Part shown: in pieces, positions 1 through 8,816 of the stretch | How the letters are laid out: each line of letters starts with the position of its first letter | How positions within the stretch are numbered: position 1 is the first letter of the stretch | DNA from: an uncultured Clostridia bacterium | GTDB lineage: Bacteria; Bacillota; Clostridia; TANB77; CAG-508 | DNA: 39,765 bases | Direction: 5' to 3' | Assembly: GCA_949118805.1 (NCBI GenBank) | Contig: CASAUJ010000014.1 | Location: 1-39,765 of the forward strand | Notes under the pieces: generated by a model | What the model saw: only the letters and a program-made list of their open reading frames with translations | Told to the model about the DNA's origin: nothing | Database searches by the model: none | Made by a program: the position numbers and the translations under genes

Positions 1-68
1 TCCTCCTTTAATTTATTCTAGGGTTATTTTAAAGAAAAAATAGAAATTTGTCAATGATTGTTATCATT
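1..68 (-). promoter_or_regulatory. Promoter and Fur-like operator of a leftward gene beyond the window edge
   Basis: Read on the minus strand there is a TTGACA box (54-49), a 17-base spacer and TAAAAT (31-26). A GGAGGA ribosome binding site lies at the very edge (6-1), so the start codon is just outside the window. The palindrome AATGATTGTTATCATT (53-68) abuts and overlaps the -35 box. Its TGATAA/AATCATT arms resemble the 7-1-7 Fur box, so the missing gene may be iron-regulated. The promoter is well supported; assigning Fur is inference. Confidence 0.5.
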
Positions 69-135
69 TTTATTTTCTAAAAATTTATTTTATTAGGGAT
101 AAAATCTAATTTAGTTGTTTTTTTCTACAAAAATC

Positions 136-164
136 TTGCAAAAAGATACCTAAAATGATAAAAT
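136..164 (+). promoter_or_regulatory. pyrC promoter
   Basis: TTGCAA (136-141), a 17-base spacer and TAAAAT (159-164) lie 30 bases before the pyrC start. A TTTAGGAGGG ribosome binding site follows at about 178-187. No PyrR-type leader or terminator hairpin is visible between promoter and gene. Confidence 0.6.
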
Positions 165-193
165 GAGAGAAATGAAATTTAGGAGGGTAAAAG

Positions 194-1477
194 ATGAAAC
201 TATTACTAAAAAATGGAACATTAATTGACTACAAAACGAATACTTTTGAGAAAAAAGATATTTTAATTGAAGATGACAAAATCAAAAAAATCGGAAATGA
301 AATTTCAGAAACAGCAGACCAAATGATTGACTGCACAAATCTTAATATAATACCTGGAATGATTGATATGCATTGTCATTTAAGACAACCTGGATTTGAG
401 CATAAAGAAACAATCGAAACAGGTAGCAAAAGCGCCGTTTGTGGTGGTTTTACTACAATTTGTCCTATGCCCAATACAAAACCAACTCCAGATAGCGCTA
501 TTGTTTTGCAAGAAATTATAGAAGAAGCAAAAAAAGTAAATCTTTGTAATATTCTTCCTTATGCTTCTGTATCCAAAGGAGAAAAAGGAGAAGAATTAAA
601 TGACTTTGAGGCATTACAAAAAGCAGGAGCCATTGCTTTTTCAGATGATGGTATGCCAGTAGTAGATAGTAGAATGATGAGAGAAGCTATCATTCAAGCA
701 GATCAATTAGGAACCTTTGTATCATCCCATTGTGAAGAAAAATCTGTGGCAGCTGGTGCGATTCATGCAGGAAAAGTAGCAGAACAATTAGGGGTAGAAG
801 GTGTATTACCAGAAGCAGAAGAAATTATGGCAGCAAGAGAAATAGTGTTAGCAGAAACCAATGAAGTAAGAGCCCATATTTGCCATATCAGTACGAAAAC
901 AACAAAAAATATGGTAAGAGATGCGAAAAAAAGAGGCGTAAAAATTACTTGTGAAACTTGTCCTCATTATTTTGCTTTTACAGTAGATGAAGTTTTAAAT
1001 TCAGGTGTTAATGCAAAAATGAACCCTCCATTAAGAGAAGAAAAAGACAGACTTGCCATTATTGAGGGATTAAAAGAAGGAACCATTGATGCTATTATTA
1101 CAGACCATGCACCACATGCAGAAGAAGAAAAGAAGAAGGGATTAGCAAGTGCACCAAATGGAATTATTGGATTTGAAACCGCTTTACCAGCAGAAATTAT
1201 GAATTTAGTCGACACAGGAGACTTATCTTATTTAGATTTAGTAAAAGTTACTTCTTATAATCCTGCACAATTACTAAAAATTGATCGTGGAACAATTGAA
1301 GAAGGAAAAGTAGCAGATATTACTATTTTTGATCCAAATGAAACCTATACTTATACAAAGGAAATGATTGTATCGAAATCAAAAAATAGCCCTTTCATTG
1401 GAAAAGAATTAAAAGGAAGAGTCCACTATACGATTGTTGGTGGAAGAGTAGTTTATGAAAAAGGAAAATCTTTTTAA
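194..1477 (+). CDS. pyrC: Dihydroorotase
   Basis: This cytosolic, zinc-dependent amidohydrolase interconverts carbamoyl-aspartate and dihydroorotate, the third step of UMP synthesis. The 427 residues match the usual length of the long (type I) form. Visible motifs are the metal-binding HCH at residues 60-62 followed by LRQPG, the MPNTKPTPD substrate loop, later metal histidines in SSHCEE and CHIST, and the catalytic ITDHAPH near residue 305. The ATG has an AGGAGGG site eight bases upstream. It opens a pyrimidine run with pyrF, pyrK and pyrD. pyrB, pyrE and carAB are not in the window. Confidence 0.96.
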   Translation: MKLLLKNGTLIDYKTNTFEKKDILIEDDKIKKIGNEISETADQMIDCTNLNIIPGMIDMHCHLRQPGFEHKETIETGSKSAVCGGFTTICPMPNTKPTPDSAIVLQEIIEEAKKVNLCNILPYASVSKGEKGEELNDFEALQKAGAIAFSDDGMPVVDSRMMREAIIQADQLGTFVSSHCEEKSVAAGAIHAGKVAEQLGVEGVLPEAEEIMAAREIVLAETNEVRAHICHISTKTTKNMVRDAKKRGVKITCETCPHYFAFTVDEVLNSGVNAKMNPPLREEKDRLAIIEGLKEGTIDAIITDHAPHAEEEKKKGLASAPNGIIGFETALPAEIMNLVDTGDLSYLDLVKVTSYNPAQLLKIDRGTIEEGKVADITIFDPNETYTYTKEMIVSKSKNSPFIGKELKGRVHYTIVGGRVVYEKGKSF

Positions 1478-1505
1478 AAAGTTAAGGGAAAGGATTTTAG
1501 AAAAG

Positions 1506-1859
1506 ATGAAAAACTTATTTTTATGGTATCCAAAATGTTCTACTTGTCAAAAGGCAAAAAAATACTTAGAGAATAACCATATTCCATTTGAAGAACGTCA
1601 TATAGTAGAAGAAACTCCAACCAAAGAAGAATTAGCAAAGTGGATTAAACAAAGCAAAATAGAAGTAAAAAAATTTTTTAATACAAGTGGTTTAAAATAC
1701 AAGGAACTAAATTTAAAAGAAAAATTACCAAATATGTCAGAAGAAGAAAAAATTGAATTATTAGCTTCTAATGGAATGTTAATAAAAAGACCACTATTCA
1801 TAAAGGAAGAAATGGTTCTGATAGGATTTAAAGAAAAAGAATGGGGAGAATTAATATGA
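1506..1859 (+). CDS. ArsC/Spx-family thioredoxin-fold protein
   Basis: The 117-residue protein has the ArsC-family fold signature: a WYPKCSTCQKAKKYL stretch near residues 8-22 with a CxxC pair, FEERHIVEETPT, and a RPLFI segment near residue 95. Family members are glutaredoxin-coupled arsenate reductases or Spx-like RNA polymerase regulators. The gene lies between pyrC and pyrF and its stop overlaps the pyrF start (ATGA), so it is translationally coupled within the pyrimidine operon. That position does not suit an ars function, and a redox or regulatory role is more likely. ATG 1506 was chosen because homology begins there; an in-frame upstream extension to about 1455 overlaps pyrC and shows no family features. 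Confidence 0.8.
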   Translation: MKNLFLWYPKCSTCQKAKKYLENNHIPFEERHIVEETPTKEELAKWIKQSKIEVKKFFNTSGLKYKELNLKEKLPNMSEEEKIELLASNGMLIKRPLFIKEEMVLIGFKEKEWGELI

Positions 1860-2791
1860 ATGCAATTGACAAATTGATTAAAAAAATAAAAGAAACAAAC
1901 AATCCAACTGTAATAGGATTAGATCCTAGATATGAAATGTTACCTAAAAGTGTCACAAGTAAATATTCGCAAGATTTGGAAGGGGTAGCAGAAGCGATTC
2001 TTGAATTTAATCGAAATTTGATTGACCATGTTTATGATATCATACCAGCAGTAAAGCCACAAATTGCTTTTTATGAAATGTATGGCATACCAGGAATGGA
2101 AGCTTTTAAAGAAACTTGTCGTTATGCAAAAGAAAAGGGAATGCTTGTAATAGCAGATAGTAAAAGAGGAGATATTGGTTCAACAGCACAAGGGTATGCA
2201 AATGCTTTTTTAGGAAAAACACCTATTGGAGAAATGCAAGAAGCAATCTATGATGTGGATTTTGTAACAGTAAATCCTTACATGGGAACCGATTGTGTGA
2301 AACCATTTGTAGAAGATTGTAAAAAATATAACAAAGGAATTTTTGCTTTAGTAAAAACATCGAATCCTTCTTCTGGCGAACTACAAGATTTGAAATTAGA
2401 AAATGGAAAAGAAGTTTACAAGCAAGTAGCAGAATTAGTAGAAAAGTGGGGGGAAGAATTAAGAGGAGGAAATGGATATAGCAGTGTGGCAGCTGTTGTG
2501 GGAGCAACTTATCCCGAACAATTAAAACAAATTCGAACAATAGCACCTCATACGTATTTTCTTATTCCAGGTTATGGGGCACAAGGTGGGAAAGCAAAGG
2601 ATATTGCATTAGGTTTTGATGCGAAAGGATTAGGAGGAATTGTAAATGCTTCTAGAAGTCTAATGTGTGCTTATCAATCTGATCGATGGAAAGAACAATT
2701 TAAAGAAGAAGAATATGGAAAAGCGACTCGAGCGGAAGCCTTAAGAATGAAAGAAGAATTAAATGAGGCAATTCAAATGGAAAATAATTAA
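1856..2791 (+). CDS. pyrF: Orotidine 5'-phosphate decarboxylase (long subfamily)
   Basis: PyrF converts OMP to UMP, the last step of de novo synthesis. The protein is 311 residues, typical of the longer subfamily 2 rather than the roughly 230-residue B. subtilis type. The catalytic element DSKRGDIGSTA lies at residues 101-111 with K103 as the catalytic lysine, and a PGYGAQGG phosphate loop occurs near residue 240. The start ATG 1856 is preceded by GGGGAGA; an in-frame ATG at 1841 has no such site. The gene overlaps the preceding stop by four bases. Confidence 0.95.
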   Translation: MNAIDKLIKKIKETNNPTVIGLDPRYEMLPKSVTSKYSQDLEGVAEAILEFNRNLIDHVYDIIPAVKPQIAFYEMYGIPGMEAFKETCRYAKEKGMLVIADSKRGDIGSTAQGYANAFLGKTPIGEMQEAIYDVDFVTVNPYMGTDCVKPFVEDCKKYNKGIFALVKTSNPSSGELQDLKLENGKEVYKQVAELVEKWGEELRGGNGYSSVAAVVGATYPEQLKQIRTIAPHTYFLIPGYGAQGGKAKDIALGFDAKGLGGIVNASRSLMCAYQSDRWKEQFKEEEYGKATRAEALRMKEELNEAIQMENN

Positions 2792-2822
2792 TCTTTAGGA
2801 AAGAAAAAGGAGGAAAACGGAT

Positions 2823-3614
2823 ATGGCAGAACAAATGTTAGCAGAATTAGTAAAAAAAGAAGCATTAAAACCAGATATTTTTAAGTTTAGTGTAAAAGCA
2901 CCTGCTATTGTAAAAGAAGCAAAACCAGGAAATTTTATTGAAATTAGAATTACAGAACAAACAGAGCCTTTTTTAAGAAGACCCATTAGTATTTATAACT
3001 TAGATAAAGAAAATGGAATCTTAGAATTTATTTTTCAGGTAAAAGGAAAGGGAACTGAAATTTTAACCAAAAGGGAAGAAGGGCAAACAATCGATATCAT
3101 CGGACCAATTGGTTATGGAACGTTTCAATATGAAAAATATCAAAAAATTGCTATTATTGGGGGAGGAATTGGAATCTTTCCTTTGTATGAGTTAGCAAAA
3201 TGTGCCAAAAAGGAAGGAAAAGAAGTATCTACTTATCTTGGTTTTCGAAGTAAGGATTTTGTTGTATTAGAAAAAGAATTTGAAGAAGTTTCAAATGAAT
3301 TAGTAATAACAACAGATGATGGTAGTTATGCAAAACCAGGGTTTGCTATTCAATATTTAGAAAAAGAAATCCAAATGGAAAAAATAGATGCTATTTATGC
3401 ATGTGGCCCATTACCAATGTTAAAAGCTGTACAAAAGCTAAGTCTGGAAAAAGATATTCCCTGTCAAATTTCCTTAGAGGAAAAAATGGCATGTGGTTTA
3501 GGAGTATGCCTAGGATGTGCTGTTAAAACAACTAAAAGTCCAAAGGAGGCTCCAGAATATTGGCATGTTTGTAAAGCGGGACCAGTGTTTCAAGCAAAAG
3601 ATGTAGAAATTTAA
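2823..3614 (+). CDS. pyrK: Dihydroorotate dehydrogenase B, electron transfer subunit
   Basis: PyrK carries FAD and a [2Fe-2S] cluster and passes electrons from PyrD to NAD+. In 263 residues one sees the FAD-binding RRPISIYN motif (about 50-57), the NAD-binding GGGIGIFPLYELA (about 113-125), CGPLPM, and four cluster cysteines near the C terminus (CGLGVCLGC and a later WHVCKAGP). The gene immediately precedes pyrD with a 24-base gap, as in other class 1B systems, so the products form a heterotetramer. An AAGGAGG site precedes the ATG. Confidence 0.94.
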   Translation: MAEQMLAELVKKEALKPDIFKFSVKAPAIVKEAKPGNFIEIRITEQTEPFLRRPISIYNLDKENGILEFIFQVKGKGTEILTKREEGQTIDIIGPIGYGTFQYEKYQKIAIIGGGIGIFPLYELAKCAKKEGKEVSTYLGFRSKDFVVLEKEFEEVSNELVITTDDGSYAKPGFAIQYLEKEIQMEKIDAIYACGPLPMLKAVQKLSLEKDIPCQISLEEKMACGLGVCLGCAVKTTKSPKEAPEYWHVCKAGPVFQAKDVEI

Positions 3615-3638
3615 ATTACAATAGTAAGGAGGAGAAAA

Positions 3639-4547
3639 ATGAATACAGAAGTAAATTTAGCAGGAATTAAAATGAAAAACCCAGTTACAGTAGCTTCTGG
3701 AACTTTTGGATATGGAAGAGAATTTAGTCATTTTTTTGATTTAAGTAAATTGGGTGGAATAATTACAAAAGGGACTTCATTAAAGCCTAGAAGTGGAAAC
3801 AAACCATCTAGAGTTTGCGAAACAGCAAGTGGTATGCTAAATAGTATTGGATTACAAAATCCTGGTGTAGAATATTTTGCACAAAATGATCTTCCATTTC
3901 TTAGAAAATTTGATACGGCTATTATTGTTAATGCTTGTGGAAGTAGTATTGAAGAATATGTAGAACTTTGTAAAATATTAAATACTCTAGAAATTGATGG
4001 GGTAGAGTTGAATTTATCTTGTCCCAATGTAAAAGAAGGATGTATGGCTTTTGGGAATACTTATGAAGGAGTAAAAAAAGTAACCTCTGAAGTAAGAAAA
4101 GTTTTGGATAAACCTTTGCTTGTAAAATTGACACCAAATGTCACAGATATTGCATCAATAGCCAAGGCAGTAGAAGATGCAGGAGCAGATGGTGTGTCTT
4201 TAATCAATACGCTATTAGGTATGAAAATTGATATTGATAAAAGAAAGCCAGCTTTAGCTAATAATATGGGAGGACTATCTGGTCCTGCTATTAAACCAGT
4301 AGCTGTCCGTATGGTATATCAAGTAGCACAAGCAGTAAACATTCCTGTATTAGGAATGGGAGGAATCATAAATGGAGAAGATGCAATTGAGTTTATGTTA
4401 GCAGGTGCAACTGCCATTTCAATTGGTGCTGGAAATTTTATGAATCCCTATACAAGTGTAAATACAGTAGAAGGAATTGAAAAATATATGGAGAAATATA
4501 AGATTCAAAATATTAATGATATAATAGGAACAGTTCAAATGAATTAA
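3639..4547 (+). CDS. pyrD: Dihydroorotate dehydrogenase, catalytic subunit (class 1B)
   Basis: This FMN enzyme oxidises dihydroorotate to orotate and works with PyrK. The 302-residue barrel has the substrate loop NSIGLQNPG near residue 68, NLSCPN with catalytic C128 (cysteine is the class 1 base), and FMN phosphate-binding GMGGI and GAGNF loops near the C terminus. Length and motifs fit the NAD-dependent class 1B, consistent with pyrK directly upstream. Confidence 0.95.
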   Translation: MNTEVNLAGIKMKNPVTVASGTFGYGREFSHFFDLSKLGGIITKGTSLKPRSGNKPSRVCETASGMLNSIGLQNPGVEYFAQNDLPFLRKFDTAIIVNACGSSIEEYVELCKILNTLEIDGVELNLSCPNVKEGCMAFGNTYEGVKKVTSEVRKVLDKPLLVKLTPNVTDIASIAKAVEDAGADGVSLINTLLGMKIDIDKRKPALANNMGGLSGPAIKPVAVRMVYQVAQAVNIPVLGMGGIINGEDAIEFMLAGATAISIGAGNFMNPYTSVNTVEGIEKYMEKYKIQNINDIIGTVQMN

Positions 4548-4592
4548 AATCGAAAATGAAGAATAGAATCAATCGATAGGAGTTTTAAAGAA

Positions 4593-5468
4593 ATGGAAAT
4601 AATCGTAGGAAAAACGGCTGGATTTTGTTATGGCGTAAAAAGAGCAGTAGAAGGAGCAACCCAAATAGCGAACCATACTAAAAATACCGTTTATTGTTTA
4701 GGAGAAATTGTACATAATAGACAAGTAATTGAAAAATTAGAAAATTTGGGAATACAATTTATTCAAACAATAGAAGAAGCAAATGAAACTGTTATCATAC
4801 GTGCTCATGGGGTTCCCAAAAAAATTTATAGCCAAGCAAAAGATAGAAAAATAAAAGTATGTGATTATACTTGTCCTAAGGTTTTAAAAGTACAAGAAAT
4901 AGCTAAAAATTATAGTGAAAAAGGATTTTTCATTTTTTTGCTTGGAGATAGAGAACACCCAGAAAATATTGCTACTATAAGCCATTGTGGGAAAGATTAT
5001 TATATATTGGAAAAGGAAGAAGACATTATAGAAGCAGTTAACGTGTTTGAAAATACCAATAAAAAGAAATTATTACTCTTATCGCAAACAACTTATCATT
5101 TAGAAAAATTTAATAAAATTGAAAAAAAGATCCAACAGATATTAAAAAGAGATGTAGAATTTGTAATAAAAAATACAATATGTAGAGCAACTGCACTAAG
5201 ACAAGAAGAAACAGAAGACATTTCAAAAAAGGTAGAGCAGATGATCATTATTGGAGGAAAAAATAGTTCCAATACAAAAAAATTATATGAAATTGCCAAA
5301 AGAAATTGTGAAAATACGATCTTAGTTGAAACAATAGAAGAGTTAAAAGGAAGATGCTTTTTCAATAAAATAGGAATTATGGCAGGTGCTTCTACACCAA
5401 AGGATAGTATTGAAAGTGTCATTTATTTTTTAAATTTAGAAAATAGAAAAAAAGAAGGGGGGAATTAA
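4593..5468 (+). CDS. ispH: 4-hydroxy-3-methylbut-2-enyl diphosphate reductase
   Basis: IspH is the last enzyme of the MEP isoprenoid pathway, reducing HMBPP to IPP and DMAPP with a [4Fe-4S] cluster. The three cluster cysteines are visible: C12 in AGFCYGV, C94 in DYTCPKV and C197 in NTICRAT. The GEIVHN and RAHGVP substrate loops are also present. The 291 residues are the stand-alone form; many clostridia instead carry IspH fused to ribosomal S1 repeats, and no such extension is present. It probably shares a transcript with the DUF975 gene, which starts two bases after its stop. Confidence 0.94.
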   Translation: MEIIVGKTAGFCYGVKRAVEGATQIANHTKNTVYCLGEIVHNRQVIEKLENLGIQFIQTIEEANETVIIRAHGVPKKIYSQAKDRKIKVCDYTCPKVLKVQEIAKNYSEKGFFIFLLGDREHPENIATISHCGKDYYILEKEEDIIEAVNVFENTNKKKLLLLSQTTYHLEKFNKIEKKIQQILKRDVEFVIKNTICRATALRQEETEDISKKVEQMIIIGGKNSSNTKKLYEIAKRNCENTILVETIEELKGRCFFNKIGIMAGASTPKDSIESVIYFLNLENRKKEGGN

Positions 5469-5469
5469 C

Positions 5470-6036
5470 ATGACAAGAACAGAATTAAAAAGGAGTGCAA
5501 AAGAACAAATACAGGGAAAGATAGGAACTTTATTTGTAATGTCTTTAATTGTTTTTATGATTTTAACAGCATGTGCTATTATTTTAGTGATAGGAAGTAT
5601 TGCAACATTTATTGTTGTACCAGCATTTTCACTATCATTTTGTATGATATACTTGAAATTAACAAAAAATGAAGAAATTATGATAGGGGATTTATTTTTA
5701 GGATTTAGTGCAACAGGAAAAGCTGTTTGGTTAAAAATTATTACCAGTTTCTTTATCTTTTTGTGGTCTTGTTTATTTGTAATACCAGGTATAATAAAGC
5801 AATATTCATATGCAATGGGATTTTATATCTTAGCAGAAAATCCAGAATTGACAGCAAGAGAAGCACTAGCAAGAAGCAAAGAAATAATGAGAGGGCATAA
5901 AATGGAATTATTTATTTTGCAATTGTCTTTTATTGGATGGTATTTCTTAGTGGGAATTACATTTGGTCTTGCTTCTATCTATGTTGCACCATATATAAAT
6001 GCAACTACTGCTAATTTTTATAACACAATTAAATAA
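5470..6036 (+). CDS. DUF975-family integral membrane protein
   Basis: The 188-residue protein begins with the family-like MTRTELKRSAKEQIQGK and has about four hydrophobic segments (about 22-45, 48-62, 88-110, 150-175). The central segment with FLWSCLFVIPGIIKQYSYAM and the following EALARSK/MRGHK loop is characteristic of DUF975. Its function is unknown. The AGGGGGGAATTAACATG context shows a strong ribosome binding site overlapping the end of ispH. A long palindrome follows the stop and may help end transcription. Confidence 0.75.
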   Translation: MTRTELKRSAKEQIQGKIGTLFVMSLIVFMILTACAIILVIGSIATFIVVPAFSLSFCMIYLKLTKNEEIMIGDLFLGFSATGKAVWLKIITSFFIFLWSCLFVIPGIIKQYSYAMGFYILAENPELTAREALARSKEIMRGHKMELFILQLSFIGWYFLVGITFGLASIYVAPYINATTANFYNTIK

Positions 6037-6054
6037 GGCATCTTTATAAAATGT

Positions 6055-6130
6055 TGATGTGCAATGGGGACGTTTCTTTTTTTACATTTTTTATTAAATG
6101 TGAAAAAAGAAACGTCCCCATTGCACATCA
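6055..6130. repeat. 34-bp inverted repeat, GGGGACGTTTC family, copy 1
   Basis: Arms 6055-6088 and 6097-6130 are complementary at 33 of 34 positions, around an 8-base loop. The core is GTGCAATGGGGACGTTTC. The same core occurs in the element at 17088-17207, and a shorter relative lies at 12120-12166. All are intergenic. There is no T-tract after the right arm, so a plain intrinsic terminator is a poor description. It may be a non-autonomous palindromic repeat. Confidence 0.85.
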
Positions 6131-6166
6131 AAAAACGACATAAAGATATAAAATTTGAAAAAAATA

Positions 6167-6195
6167 TTGTATAAAAAAATTGAGTTTGATATAAT
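6167..6195 (+). promoter_or_regulatory. Hydrogenase operon promoter
   Basis: TTGTAT (6167-6172), a 17-base spacer and a perfect TATAAT (6190-6195) lie 43 bases before the hydC start. A GAGGAGG site at about 6223 follows. No operator palindrome was recognised. Confidence 0.6.
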
Positions 6196-6237
6196 TTAAA
6201 AAGAAATTATGTCATAAGATTAAGAGGAGGAAAAAGT

Positions 6238-6738
6238 ATGCAGGAAAAAGAAAAAAGAGAATGTTGTTGTGGAGAGAAGAAAAAAGAAAAATTTGTAGAA
6301 GAACTTTTTTCAGAATATAAGCCAATCAAAGATAATTTAATTCAAATGTTAAATGAAGTTCAAGAACATTATGGTTACATCCCTATGGATATACAAAAAG
6401 AATTATCAGAATTTCTGTCTATTCCAATGGCAGAAATATATGGAGTGGTTACTTTCTATTCAAGATTCTCATTAAAACCGAAAGGAAAGTATAATATTTC
6501 TGTATGTTTAGGAACGGCATGTTTTGTAAAAGGTTCTCAAAAAATTATGGATCGATTATTAGAACGATTACAAATTCAACCAGGAGAAACAACAAAAGAT
6601 GGATTATTTTCAATTGAAGAAACAAGATGTGTTGGGGCATGTGGTTTGGCTCCTGTTTTTACAGTAAATGGAGAGGTTTATGGAAAAGCAACGGTTCAGA
6701 AATTAGATCAAGTATTAGATGAATTGATGAAATTATAA
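6238..6738 (+). CDS. hydC: NuoE-like [2Fe-2S] hydrogenase subunit
   Basis: The 166-residue thioredoxin-like ferredoxin is homologous to NuoE/HndA and is the small electron-transfer subunit of trimeric [FeFe] hydrogenases. Cluster cysteines are CLGTACF near residues 90-96 and CVGACGLAP near 131-139. The segment EVQEHYGYIP and the GVVTFYSRF helix are typical. An unusual N-terminal REC-CC-GEKKK segment adds three cysteines outside the family core. It is followed 25 bases later by hydB, so HydC, HydB and HydA very likely form one complex. Confidence 0.92.
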   Translation: MQEKEKRECCCGEKKKEKFVEELFSEYKPIKDNLIQMLNEVQEHYGYIPMDIQKELSEFLSIPMAEIYGVVTFYSRFSLKPKGKYNISVCLGTACFVKGSQKIMDRLLERLQIQPGETTKDGLFSIEETRCVGACGLAPVFTVNGEVYGKATVQKLDQVLDELMKL

Positions 6739-6763
6739 ATGGAAATGAAGAAGGAGGAAAGGT

Positions 6764-8623
6764 ATGAAAACGAGAAATGAACTTCATCAAATAAGAGAAG
6801 AAAAAAAGAAGGAATTGGATTTGAGAGTTAATACCAAATCAGATACAAGAGAAAAACATATCTTGGTTTGTCATGGAACAGGTTGTACTTCTTCGAAATC
6901 ACCTCAAATATTAGACGAATTTAAAAGGATCTTAAAGGAAAAGAAAATAGAAAATGTAAAAGTAATAAAAACAGGTTGTTTTGGTTTGTGTGCCAAAGGC
7001 CCTATTGTAATTATTCGACCAGAAGATACTTTTTATGCTATGGTAAATCCAGAAGATTGTGAAGAAATTATCCAAACTCATATCATAGAGGGCAAGCGAC
7101 TAGAAAGATTACTAGCCAAAGATATCGATGGAACAAAGGTGAATTCTTTAGATGATTTAAACTTTTATAAAAAACAAAAGAGAATAGCTCTCAAAAATTG
7201 TGGTATCATTAATCCAGAAGAAATTGATGAATATTTAGCAATGGAAGGATATTTAGCATTCGAAAAAGTCTTAACTGAGATGACACAAGAGGAAGTAATA
7301 GAAGAAATTAAAAAATCAGGAATTCGAGGAAGAGGAGGAGCTGGCTTTCCAACTGGTATCAAGTGGGAATTAACAAAACAAGCAGAAGAAAAACAAAAAT
7401 ATGTAGTTTGCAATGCGGATGAAGGAGATCCAGGTGCTTTCATGGATCGAAGTATTTTAGAAGGAGATCCTCATTCTGTATTAGAGGCAATGGCAATTGC
7501 TGCTTATTGTATCGGAGCTAATAAGGGATATATTTATGTAAGAGCAGAATATCCAATTGCAGTAAAACGTTTGCAAATTGCTATTAACCAAGCGAGAGAG
7601 TATGGTATATTAGGACAACATATTTTTGATACCGATTTTGATTTTGATATTGAAATTAGATTAGGAGCTGGTGCTTTTGTTTGTGGAGAAGAAACCGCTT
7701 TGTTAGAATCGATCGAGGGAAAGAGAGGACAACCAAGAGTAAAACCTCCTTACCCAGCTAATTCTGGTTTATGGGGAAAACCAACCTTAATTAATAATGT
7801 AGAAACTTATGCCAACATTGCCCAAATTATTTTAAAAGGAAGCGATTGGTATGCTTCGATTGGAACGGAAAAATCAAAAGGAACAAAGGTATTTGCTTTA
7901 GGTGGGAATGTAAATAATATTGGATTAGTAGAAGTACCTATGGGAACTACTTTAAGAGAAATTGTTTTTGAAATTGGGGGAGGAATTCCAAATGGAAGAG
8001 AATTTAAAGCTGCTCAAACAGGAGGCCCTTCTGGTGGATGTATTCCAAAAGAACATTTAGACACCCCTATTGATTATGAATCTTTAAAAGAAATTGGATC
8101 GATGATGGGATCTGGTGGACTAATTGTTATGGATGATACAAAATGTATGGTTTCTCTTGCAAAATTTTATTTAGAATTTACAGTTAGTGAAAGTTGTGGA
8201 AAATGTACTCCTTGTCGTATTGGAACCAAAAGAATGCTTGAAATTTTGGAAAGATTATGTAGGGGAGAAGGAACAGAAATGGATCTTTATAAATTGGAGA
8301 AATTAGCTTCTAATATTCAAAAAGCAAGTATTTGTGGTTTGGGACAAAGTGCTCCTAATCCTGTAATTAGCACTTTAAAATATTTTCGTGAAGAGTTCAA
8401 GGAACATGCAATAGAGAAAAAATGTAGAGCTTTAGAATGTAAAGCGATGTCAAAAATAATGATTCAAGAGGAAAAATGTAAAGGTTGTGGTTTATGTCAA
8501 AAATCTTGTCCAGTCAATGCCATTGAAGGAGAAGCAAGAGAAAAAAGAATCATTAACCAAGAAAAATGTATAAAGTGTGGTACTTGTTTAGTAAGTTGCC
8601 CATTTAAAGCAATTGGGAATTAG
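6764..8623 (+). CDS. hydB: NuoF-like NAD(P)H-binding flavoprotein subunit of [FeFe] hydrogenase
   Basis: The 619-residue protein has, in order: an N-terminal thioredoxin-like [2Fe-2S] domain (CHGTGCTSS near 36 and KTGCFGLC near 70), a NuoF core with the FMN/NADH loop GRGGAGFPTG (about 188-197) and NADEGDPGAF, a [4Fe-4S] site SCGKCTPCRIG (about 480), and a C-terminal double ferredoxin (CKGCGLCQKSCP and CIKCGTCLVSCP). This is the architecture of HydB/HndC, which couples NAD(P)H to the hydrogenase and in bifurcating enzymes also to ferredoxin. Whether this complex bifurcates cannot be read from the sequence alone. Confidence 0.94.
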   Translation: MKTRNELHQIREEKKKELDLRVNTKSDTREKHILVCHGTGCTSSKSPQILDEFKRILKEKKIENVKVIKTGCFGLCAKGPIVIIRPEDTFYAMVNPEDCEEIIQTHIIEGKRLERLLAKDIDGTKVNSLDDLNFYKKQKRIALKNCGIINPEEIDEYLAMEGYLAFEKVLTEMTQEEVIEEIKKSGIRGRGGAGFPTGIKWELTKQAEEKQKYVVCNADEGDPGAFMDRSILEGDPHSVLEAMAIAAYCIGANKGYIYVRAEYPIAVKRLQIAINQAREYGILGQHIFDTDFDFDIEIRLGAGAFVCGEETALLESIEGKRGQPRVKPPYPANSGLWGKPTLINNVETYANIAQIILKGSDWYASIGTEKSKGTKVFALGGNVNNIGLVEVPMGTTLREIVFEIGGGIPNGREFKAAQTGGPSGGCIPKEHLDTPIDYESLKEIGSMMGSGGLIVMDDTKCMVSLAKFYLEFTVSESCGKCTPCRIGTKRMLEILERLCRGEGTEMDLYKLEKLASNIQKASICGLGQSAPNPVISTLKYFREEFKEHAIEKKCRALECKAMSKIMIQEEKCKGCGLCQKSCPVNAIEGEAREKRIINQEKCIKCGTCLVSCPFKAIGN

Positions 8624-8639
8624 TCTACTTTAAAATGTT

Positions 8640-8816
8640 ATGAATGATAATTTTTTTGAAGAATTTGTGATGGAAATTGTGATTCATAAGAAATATTTAA
8701 GTAAAAAACTGTTAGAAATGTTAAAACAAGATCCAATTACATTTCCAATTGATGATCCAATCAAAGAAAAAGGAGAGAAAAATGAAAGAAGAATTAGTAA
8801 CCTTAACCATAGATGA
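8640..8816 (+). CDS. Possible 58-aa ORF between hydB and hydA
   Basis: An open frame starting with ATG at 8640 encodes 58 mostly helical, charged residues (start MNDNFFEEFVMEI) and overlaps the hydA start in a different frame. It fills the 158-base gap between hydB and hydA. No ribosome binding site precedes the ATG and no family is recognised, so it may be non-coding spacer. It contains the hydA ribosome binding site near its end. Confidence 0.25.
   Translation: MNDNFFEEFVMEIVIHKKYLSKKLLEMLKQDPITFPIDDPIKEKGEKNERRISNLNHR

Noticed and set aside
6055..6130. Simple intrinsic terminator after the DUF975 gene
   Set aside because: The stem is far longer than needed, has no T-tract after it, and shares its core with two other intergenic elements.
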